DNA of 11,232 nucleotides from an uncultured Lachnospiraceae bacterium (GTDB lineage Bacteria > Bacillota > Clostridia > Lachnospirales > Anaerotignaceae), in the NCBI GenBank assembly GCA_944384285.1, contig CALWSX010000179.1, positions 1 through 11,232 on the forward strand. The letters run 5' to 3'. The stretch's first letter is position 1; the number at the start of each line of letters is the position of its first letter. The notes under the pieces are model-generated. The model was given only the letters and a program-made list of their open reading frames with translations, was not told the DNA's origin and did not search any database. Position numbers and translations under genes: made by a program. Below are positions 6,335 through 11,232 of the stretch, piece by piece.

Positions 6335-7421
6335 GCTTGTTACGGTTCATGGCGGAGATTTGGACGCGGTTGAAAGACATTATGGTATAAAAAAAGAAGA
6401 GATTTCTGATTTTAGCGGTAACATAAATCCGCTTGGATTTCCTGAAAACGTGTATGAAAAAATAAAAAATAACCTTAAGGTCATAGAAACTTATCCGGAC
6501 AAAAATTATCTTTCTTTAAAAAAGAGTATTTCTTTGTATACAGGTGCAAATAGTGAAAACGTATTTGTAGGTAACGGTTCAACAGAGCTTATATCGTGTT
6601 TTATAAAATCTGTTAGCCCTAAAAAAACAGTTATAATGGGTCCGGCATATTCAGAGTATGAAAGAGAAGTTAAACTTATTGGAAGCTCTTTTGAATATTT
6701 TGAGCTTAAAGAAAAAGATGATTTTCGTTTAAATACAGAAGAGCTTTTGTTATCTCTTACTCCTGATGTTGATTTGTTTATAGCGTGTAATCCAAACAAT
6801 CCTACGGGAACACCTATTTTTCCTTCTGAAATGGAAAAAATACTTGACCATTGTGTAAAAAACAACATATATGTAATGACAGACGAAACATATAATGAGT
6901 TTTCAGATATAGATATTTCGTCTATACCTCTTACAAATAAATATGAAAATCTTTTTGTGATAAGAGGTACTTCAAAGTTTTTTGCATCTCCTGGTATTCG
7001 TCTTGGTTACGGAATTACAAAAAGTCCTTTGTTTAAAGAACTTTTAACAAAAACACAAGATCCGTGGTCTGTAAACAGTATTGCAAGTTTTGCGGGCGAA
7101 AATATGTTTTTGGAAAAAGAATTTCAGCAGGAAACAAAGAATCTTATTTCAAAAGAAAGAGAAAAAGCATACAATGAGCTTTTAACTATTAAGGAGATAA
7201 AACCTTATTATTCTTATGCTAACTTTATTCTTTTTAAGATTTTGACAGATAAAATAACTGCATCAGAGATTTTTGAAATACTTATAAAGAAAAAAATGCT
7301 TGTAAGAAACGCATCATCGTTTACATTCCTTGATGAATCTTTTATGAGATTTTGTATACTTTCTCCAAAAGAAAACGAAATGCTTATAAGCGAATTAAAA
7401 GAAATATTTAAAAACTTATAA
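6327..7421 (+). CDS. PLP-dependent aminotransferase-fold enzyme, HisC/CobD group
   Basis: The 364-residue protein belongs to fold-type I (class I/II) PLP enzymes. The N-terminus HGGDLDAVERHYG...DFSGNINPLGFP is most like CobD, the threonine-phosphate decarboxylase of cobalamin side-chain synthesis. The body also fits histidinol-phosphate aminotransferase. Visible active-site residues are NPNNPTG (155-161), Asp186 in TDETYNEF for the pyridine nitrogen, Lys217 in GTSKFF for the Schiff base, Arg225 in PGIRLGYG, and Arg341 in FMRFCILSP for the substrate carboxylate. No cobalamin or histidine gene lies nearby, so its substrate stays open. It overlaps the 493-residue protein gene by 8 bp and ends at a terminator, so the two form a small operon. 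Confidence 0.88.
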   Translation: MSKLVTVHGGDLDAVERHYGIKKEEISDFSGNINPLGFPENVYEKIKNNLKVIETYPDKNYLSLKKSISLYTGANSENVFVGNGSTELISCFIKSVSPKKTVIMGPAYSEYEREVKLIGSSFEYFELKEKDDFRLNTEELLLSLTPDVDLFIACNPNNPTGTPIFPSEMEKILDHCVKNNIYVMTDETYNEFSDIDISSIPLTNKYENLFVIRGTSKFFASPGIRLGYGITKSPLFKELLTKTQDPWSVNSIASFAGENMFLEKEFQQETKNLISKEREKAYNELLTIKEIKPYYSYANFILFKILTDKITASEIFEILIKKKMLVRNASSFTFLDESFMRFCILSPKENEMLISELKEIFKNL

Positions 7422-7423
7422 TA

Positions 7424-7455
7424 AAAAGCGTATACCAAAAACGGTATACGCTTTT
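7424..7455 (+). terminator. Terminator after the PLP enzyme gene, possibly bidirectional
   Basis: A perfect 13-bp stem (7424-7436 with 7443-7455) with a 6-nt loop starts 2 bp after the stop codon. The stem ends in TTTT and is followed by T-rich sequence. The minus strand also leaves the stem into TTTTT, so it may stop the convergent sipL-like transcript, whose gene ends about 105 bp away. The gap 7456-7560 shows no other signal. Confidence 0.82.
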
Positions 7456-7560
7456 ATATATTTATTTTATAGAGGATTTTGGATTTTAACAAAGATTTAA
7501 AAGGTTATTTTACTTAATGGCTAAAACTTATACATAGATAAAATTTTTAAAATAATATGC

Positions 7561-9132
7561 TTATTTTTCAGGCATACATTTTTTAATAATCATAAGTTTT
7601 TGTCCGGGAACGATTTCATCTTTGTGTTCTATCGAATTAGCAGAAAGAATGTCATTGACCGTTGTGTTATATTTTTTTGCAATTGTCCAAAGAGAGTCAC
7701 CTTTTTGTACAGTATATATAACAACACTTGAAAGACAATTAAAGTAATCTTTTGGTCTTTCTACTGTTTCAGCGTTTGAAATAAGAGAACAGTCTGTTTT
7801 TGAATATACATATACATCTGTTATTACTGTAACTCTAAGTTCAATTTCTCTTCCGGAGAGAAGGTCAAATGTTACATTTTCTGTTTCTGTTTTTATTTCT
7901 ATATCACTGTTTTCGTCAATACCTTTTATATCAAGGCTTTCGTTGTAGTCAAATGTAAATGTTGCAAGATATACAGGTTTTGAGTCGTTATTGGAAATAT
8001 AATATATGTCTGCTTCAATTTCTCCCATACAGTTTAAAATATTGTCCGTAAATTCATAACCCAAAAGTCTTGATTTAGCTGTAACTTTTAATACAGAAAC
8101 AATATCAGGATATTTAGGAGGGAGTACAAGTTCCTGTTTAATAGTGTTTTTGTTTCTGTTTCGGCATAAGAATTTGTTGTAATTTATATCTTCGTCTGAA
8201 AGTTTTATATCGTCTTTAAGCGAATAAATATCTTTAACATATACAATATCTTCGTTTTCCAAAAGTGAAGTTTCGGCTTCTATTTCGCATTCAAGGTCGA
8301 AAACTCTGTCTTCATTGTCATTATCTTGAGCTGGTCTTGCTGAAATATTTGTAATTTCAAAGTCGTCTAAGACACTCATACCTTCTTTTGATTCGGCCAT
8401 TTCGATAAAACCAGAAAAAGGAACTTCTGTTTCAAAAATTTCTATAATATTATCATTTTCTGTACCTGAATAAAGAATAGAAAAACATACAATTCCTTTA
8501 ACCATGATTTTTCCGTCTAAAGCTTTAACTTCTTTGTCGCAAATAACGGCATCTGTATGAATAATTTTATATATGTCTGATTTTGAAGGAGGGATAGGGA
8601 CTTCGTTTTTGATATTTATGGTATCAGATTTTGTTAAACCGTTTTTTATAACCGAAATTTTGTCTTTTAAAACCTCAATATCTCCTGTAGCGTCTTTTAT
8701 GTATTCAAAATTATAAGGTACTGATGTTTTGTAGCAAACATCTAAAATGGCTCTTATGTTGAGTTTTCGGTCATTTATAAGCCTGTAATCAATAGAATTT
8801 ATCTTTACGGAAACTTTGTTGTAAGAATCATTTTCCAAGTCGTCTAAAGCTATAAAGTCTTCAAAAGGAAATTCAAAATTAATACTGTTTATAGGCTTTT
8901 CCTCAGATTTTGCCTGGTAAATAACTGTAATATACAGTTTGCTTTTGTAATCAATTCTTTTGTTAAGTGTATTTGAAAATACTTTTGAAATTCTTCCGCA
9001 TACTTTTATAACATCGAATATGTCAGGGCTTTGGTCAGGTACTATTAAGTCTTTTTCCACAACAATTTGTGTACAGCCGTTTGAATTTTTATTATTTACA
9101 ATTAAATTATCTTTAATAAGTTCAAATGCCAT
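7561..9132 (-). CDS. sipL: SipL-like spore coat morphogenesis protein (DUF3794 repeats plus LysM)
   Basis: The 523-residue protein combines DUF3794-type repeats with a C-terminal LysM domain, the architecture of Clostridioides difficile SipL. SipL binds SpoIVA and is needed for coat assembly around the forespore; it is the functional counterpart of SpoVID in Bacillus. Three related repeat starts are visible: IVPDQSPDIFDVIKV (30-44), PIPPSKSDIYKIIHT (179-193) and VLPPKYPDIVSVLKV (336-350). Each is followed by a strand pair and a phenylalanine-rich F.F segment. The LysM domain (473-516) shows YTVQKGDSLWTIAKKYNTT and the closing PGQKLMI. No signal peptide is seen, as expected for a mother-cell cytoplasmic protein. 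GAGAGG (9140-9145) precedes the ATG, and a sigma-E-like promoter lies just upstream. The gene symbol is by architecture. Confidence 0.85.
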   Translation of the reverse strand: MAFELIKDNLIVNNKNSNGCTQIVVEKDLIVPDQSPDIFDVIKVCGRISKVFSNTLNKRIDYKSKLYITVIYQAKSEEKPINSINFEFPFEDFIALDDLENDSYNKVSVKINSIDYRLINDRKLNIRAILDVCYKTSVPYNFEYIKDATGDIEVLKDKISVIKNGLTKSDTINIKNEVPIPPSKSDIYKIIHTDAVICDKEVKALDGKIMVKGIVCFSILYSGTENDNIIEIFETEVPFSGFIEMAESKEGMSVLDDFEITNISARPAQDNDNEDRVFDLECEIEAETSLLENEDIVYVKDIYSLKDDIKLSDEDINYNKFLCRNRNKNTIKQELVLPPKYPDIVSVLKVTAKSRLLGYEFTDNILNCMGEIEADIYYISNNDSKPVYLATFTFDYNESLDIKGIDENSDIEIKTETENVTFDLLSGREIELRVTVITDVYVYSKTDCSLISNAETVERPKDYFNCLSSVVIYTVQKGDSLWTIAKKYNTTVNDILSANSIEHKDEIVPGQKLMIIKKCMPEK

Positions 9133-9176
9133 ATAAAAACCTCTCTTTTCTTTTAAACTTTGGTTATACTTACAGT

Positions 9177-9207
9177 ATTATATGAGAGATATATATAAAA
9201 TTATGAT
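9177..9207 (-). promoter_or_regulatory. Sigma-E-like sporulation promoter of the sipL homologue
   Basis: On the minus strand ATCATAAT (9200-9207) and CATATAAT (9177-9184) are separated by 15 bp. The Bacillus/Clostridia sigma-E consensus is roughly ATATT at -35 and CATACAnT at -10, 14-15 bp apart. The -10 box differs by one base (T for C). The start point would be near 9170, about 38 bp before the ATG. No good sigma-A -35 box is seen here. Confidence 0.6.
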
Positions 9208-9263
9208 AAATGAATTAAAAATTTAATTTTGATTTGTTTTTGGTTGTTTTAAGGCTTGTGAGC

Positions 9264-9292
9264 TTGACAAGGCAGTTTTAAGATGGTAAGAT
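9264..9292 (+). promoter_or_regulatory. Sigma-A promoter of the marR-MATE operon
   Basis: Consensus TTGACA (9264-9269) is followed after 17 bp by TAAGAT (9287-9292). The layout and boxes are the same as in the rplU promoter. The start point would be near 9299, inside the left arm of the inverted repeat. Confidence 0.75.
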
Positions 9293-9326
9293 AGTTAAGT
9301 AAATATAATTAAAATTACTTAACTAT
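9291..9326 (+). promoter_or_regulatory. Probable MarR operator: perfect 12-bp inverted repeat
   Basis: ATAGTTAAGTAA (9291-9302) and TTACTTAACTAT (9315-9326) are perfect inverted copies around a 12-bp A/T spacer. The left arm overlaps the last two bases of the -10 box and the start point; the right arm ends 14 bp before the marR ATG. MarR proteins usually bind A/T-rich inverted repeats at their own promoters, so autoregulation by repression is the natural reading. Confidence 0.7.
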
Positions 9327-9340
9327 TTTAGGGGGAAGAT

Positions 9341-9799
9341 ATGCCTTTGCGTGATGCTCTTAACGGTTTTTTTTATTCTTTAACTATAAGTGAGCTTAAG
9401 CTTATGAATGAAAAGTTTAAAAGTTTAAATATAACTTATAACAGCCTTTTGTATCTTGATATTATATCTTATACAGAAAAGTGTACTATCTCTTTTTTGG
9501 CTGATGCGCTTTGCATTTCAAAATCAGCCGTAACTATAAAAATAAACGAGATGGTAAAGCAGGGACTTGTTGTAAAAGAGCAGAGCAAAGAAGACAAAAG
9601 AGTTTTTTATTTAAAAATAAATAATGAGTTATCCGAAATCTATAAGGAATACAACAGGGCAAAATCAAAAGCAATAGATAAGGCAAACGAAAATTTCACA
9701 AAAGAAGAACTTGATATTTTTTGTAAAGTAATGCTTGACATACAAAAAACATATATCGAGGAGATTCAAAATGAAAAACAACTTAGCACAGAACTTTAA
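9341..9799 (+). CDS. MarR-family transcriptional regulator
   Basis: The 152-residue protein has the MarR winged-helix layout. Helical dimerisation segments lie at each end (about 1-38 and 98-145). A helix-turn-helix covers about 48-75, with ISKSAVTIKINEMVKQGLV (59-77) holding the recognition helix, and the wing is SKEDKRVFYLKI (82-93, with the typical D-K-R). MarR dimers repress nearby genes and release DNA when they bind small aromatic or lipophilic ligands. It overlaps the downstream MATE exporter gene by 29 bp, an arrangement like mepR-mepA of S. aureus, so it likely controls that exporter and itself through the inverted repeat upstream. The ATG has an AGGGGGA site at 5-nt spacing. Confidence 0.92.
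   Translation: MPLRDALNGFFYSLTISELKLMNEKFKSLNITYNSLLYLDIISYTEKCTISFLADALCISKSAVTIKINEMVKQGLVVKEQSKEDKRVFYLKINNELSEIYKEYNRAKSKAIDKANENFTKEELDIFCKVMLDIQKTYIEEIQNEKQLSTEL
9758..9763 (+). promoter_or_regulatory. Ribosome binding site that fixes the MATE gene start
   Basis: GAGGAG lies 7 nt before ATG 9771, within the end of marR. The frame is open further upstream to TTG 9735, but that start has no ribosome binding site and would add a polar 12-residue tail. Confidence 0.8.
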
Positions 9800-11102
9800 T
9801 ATAGTTTCGTTAATCAAATTTACTGCGCCTACGGCAATAATGCTTGTATTTATGTCGCTTTATCAAATGGTTGACGCAATATTTATATCTAATTTTGTAG
9901 GAGAAAATGCCTTGTCGGCAATTAATATCGTATATCCTATACCAAGTATAATAATAGCAATATCCATTATGTTTGCTACAGGCGGTGGCGCTATAGTAGC
10001 TATAAATATGGGAGAAGGAAAAGATAGAGAAGCAAAAGAAAACTTTTCTTTAATTGTATATACAGGTCTTTTGGTTGGTTTAATTGCTGTCGTTTTCGGC
10101 AGTATTTTTATTTCTGAAATTATTAATCTTTTGGGAGCCACAGAAGTACTTTACGATTATTGTTATGAATATCTTTTTATTTATATTTTATTTTGTCCGC
10201 TGTCTATTATCCAAATGTTGTTTCAAACATTTTTTGTAACAGCAGGTAAACCTCATTTAGGACTTTTCCTTACAATATTGGGTGGGGTGTCAAATATCTT
10301 TTTTGACTATCTGTTTATTGTTGAAATACCACTTGGAATGGCGGGAGCGGCTATTGGTACAAGTATAGGTTATGCTATTCCGGCAATTATAAGTATTTTA
10401 TATTTTGCTTTTAAAAGAAACGGTACGATTTATTTGGTAAAACCAAAATTAAGACTTAGAGTTTTAAGAAATGCATGTCTTAATGGTTCCTCTGAAATGG
10501 TTACAAATTTAGCTGTTGCTATAACAACATTTTTATTTAACCAAATTATGCTCATATATATGGGAGAGAGCGGAGTTGCGGCAATAACTATCGTACTTTA
10601 TGCACAATTTTTATTAACATCTGTCTTTATGGGCTTTTCTGGCGGAGTTGCGCCTATAATAAGCTATAATTACGGATATGGAAACAAAGAACAACTTAAA
10701 TCTTTATTTAAAATGAGCATGTTAATAATATCATTTTTTTCTTTATTGATGTTTTTAATATCTATTGTTTTTGCAAAGCCAATAATTATGGTCTTTACAA
10801 GTGCGGAAAGCTATCTTTTTGAAATAACTTACCATGGCTTTATTTTATTTGCTATAAGTTATCTTTTCACAGGCTTTAATATATTTGCATCAAGTATGTT
10901 TACAGCGTTTTCTGATGGAAAAGTATCAGCGGCCATATCTTTTGTAAGAACATTTGTATTTTTAGTAATAAGCTTGATATTTCTCCCTATGATGATAGGT
11001 GTTGATGGAATATGGCTTTCGGTTCCTTTGGCAGAAGTTTTATCTATTATAGTTTCTGTAAGATTTATTTTTTCAAACAAAAGTAAATATTGTTATTTAT
11101 AA
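9771..11102 (+). CDS. MATE-family multidrug/cation efflux transporter (MepA-like)
   Basis: The 443-residue protein is a MATE exporter with about 12 membrane helices in two pseudo-symmetric lobes. MATE proteins extrude cationic drugs and other organic compounds using Na+ or H+ gradients across the cytoplasmic membrane. The N-lobe helix 1 shows LYQMVDAIFISNFVGENALSA (30-50), with Asp35 at a position often conserved in this family. The loop ATGGGAIVAINMGEGKDREA (69-88) is echoed in the C-lobe by FSGGVAPIISYNYGYGNKEQ (289-308), as expected from the internal duplication. The length fits the MepA group (about 450). It is the second gene of the marR operon and overlaps it by 29 bp, which suggests translational coupling. 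Its substrate cannot be read from the sequence. Confidence 0.92.
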   Translation: MKNNLAQNFNIVSLIKFTAPTAIMLVFMSLYQMVDAIFISNFVGENALSAINIVYPIPSIIIAISIMFATGGGAIVAINMGEGKDREAKENFSLIVYTGLLVGLIAVVFGSIFISEIINLLGATEVLYDYCYEYLFIYILFCPLSIIQMLFQTFFVTAGKPHLGLFLTILGGVSNIFFDYLFIVEIPLGMAGAAIGTSIGYAIPAIISILYFAFKRNGTIYLVKPKLRLRVLRNACLNGSSEMVTNLAVAITTFLFNQIMLIYMGESGVAAITIVLYAQFLLTSVFMGFSGGVAPIISYNYGYGNKEQLKSLFKMSMLIISFFSLLMFLISIVFAKPIIMVFTSAESYLFEITYHGFILFAISYLFTGFNIFASSMFTAFSDGKVSAAISFVRTFVFLVISLIFLPMMIGVDGIWLSVPLAEVLSIIVSVRFIFSNKSKYCYL

Positions 11103-11118
11103 TTTTAAAGTTTAAGAG

Positions 11119-11149
11119 TAAAGCCACTTTTGTGGCTTTATTTTTATTT
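11119..11149 (+). terminator. Intrinsic terminator of the marR-MATE operon
   Basis: A 9-bp stem (11119-11127 with 11132-11140), with a TTTT loop, runs into TTTTTATTT. It begins 16 bp after the MATE stop codon. Confidence 0.88.
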
Positions 11150-11151
11150 AC

Positions 11152-11186
11152 AAAAACAAAAAACCTTTGGCAAAAAAGCCAAAGGT
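11152..11186 (-). terminator. Terminator of rnpB, possibly bidirectional
   Basis: A 9-bp perfect stem (11163-11171 with 11178-11186) has a 6-nt loop. On the minus strand it runs into a T-rich tract (11152-11162), fitting termination of the RNase P RNA. On the plus strand it is followed by AATTTTTT, so it may also back up the MATE operon terminator. Confidence 0.75.
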
Positions 11187-11199
11187 AATTTTTTAATAA

Positions 11200-11232
11200 A
11201 TGATGTGAGCAAATCTATAAGCCGGGTTCTGT
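11200..11232 (-). ncRNA. rnpB: RNase P RNA, 3' end (cut by window edge)
   Basis: Read on the minus strand the window starts ACAGAACCCGGCTTATAG, the conserved sequence close to the 3' end of bacterial RNase P RNA (AGAACCCGGCUUA). RNase P RNA is the catalytic subunit that removes 5' leaders from pre-tRNAs. The following bases (TTTGCTCACAT) would be the 3' strand of helix P1, and a hairpin terminator follows about 15 bp later. The exact 3' end is approximate, and the rest of the RNA is outside the window. Confidence 0.8.

Noticed and set aside
9291..9326. Inverted repeat before marR read as a terminator or attenuator
   Set aside because: The arms are nearly all A/T, the loop is 12 nt, and only four T residues follow; its overlap with the -10 box and start point fits an operator better.
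9735..9770. Longer start of the MATE exporter at TTG 9735
   Set aside because: There is no ribosome binding site before it, and it adds a polar tail; ATG 9771 has GAGGAG at 7-nt spacing.
1..11232. CRISPR arrays, tRNAs, insertion sequences or defence genes
   Set aside because: No regularly spaced repeats, cloverleaf sequences or transposase/defence motifs were found; the window looks like core and spore-former chromosome.

Overview
The window looks like ordinary chromosome from a low-GC, endospore-forming member of the Clostridia. The signs are strongly AT-rich DNA, the order rplU-prp-rpmA-obg with an N-terminally extended L27, a class III (Firmicutes-type) fructose-1,6-bisphosphatase, and a SipL-like spore coat morphogenesis protein. 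I see no insertion sequence, phage gene, CRISPR array or tRNA.

Left part (1-1260, minus strand). A ribosomal protein operon starts from a clear TTGACA promoter at 1231-1259 and passes through a leader that resembles the L21 leader RNA. It then encodes L21 (rplU), the cysteine protease Prp and L27 (rpmA). L27 carries the hydrophobic N-terminal peptide that Prp removes. A strong terminator follows rpmA. The first 13 codons of obg, with a probable promoter of their own, lie at the left edge.

Middle part (1261-7560). fbp (plus) is transcribed divergently from rplU and ends at a terminator. Convergent to it is a secreted stalk-domain protein (minus) with its own terminator and a good sigma-A promoter. 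Next comes a plus-strand pair: a 493-residue protein I cannot assign, overlapping by 8 bp a PLP-dependent enzyme of the HisC/CobD group. The pair ends at a terminator that could work in both directions.

Right part (7561-11232). A minus-strand gene encodes a SipL-like protein with three DUF3794-like repeats and a C-terminal LysM domain. A sequence close to the mother-cell sigma-E consensus sits just upstream. Divergent from it is a MarR regulator-MATE exporter operon, organised like mepR-mepA. A perfect 12-bp inverted repeat next to its promoter is a likely MarR operator. Two hairpin terminators follow. The last bases are the 3' end of RNase P RNA (rnpB) on the minus strand.

The genes form several independent units rather than one system. 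The least explained part is the coupled pair at 4853-7421. The most informative regulatory signals are the sigma-E-like promoter of the sipL homologue, the L21 leader and the marR operator. All calls come from reading the sequence and remembered family features; no database search was possible.
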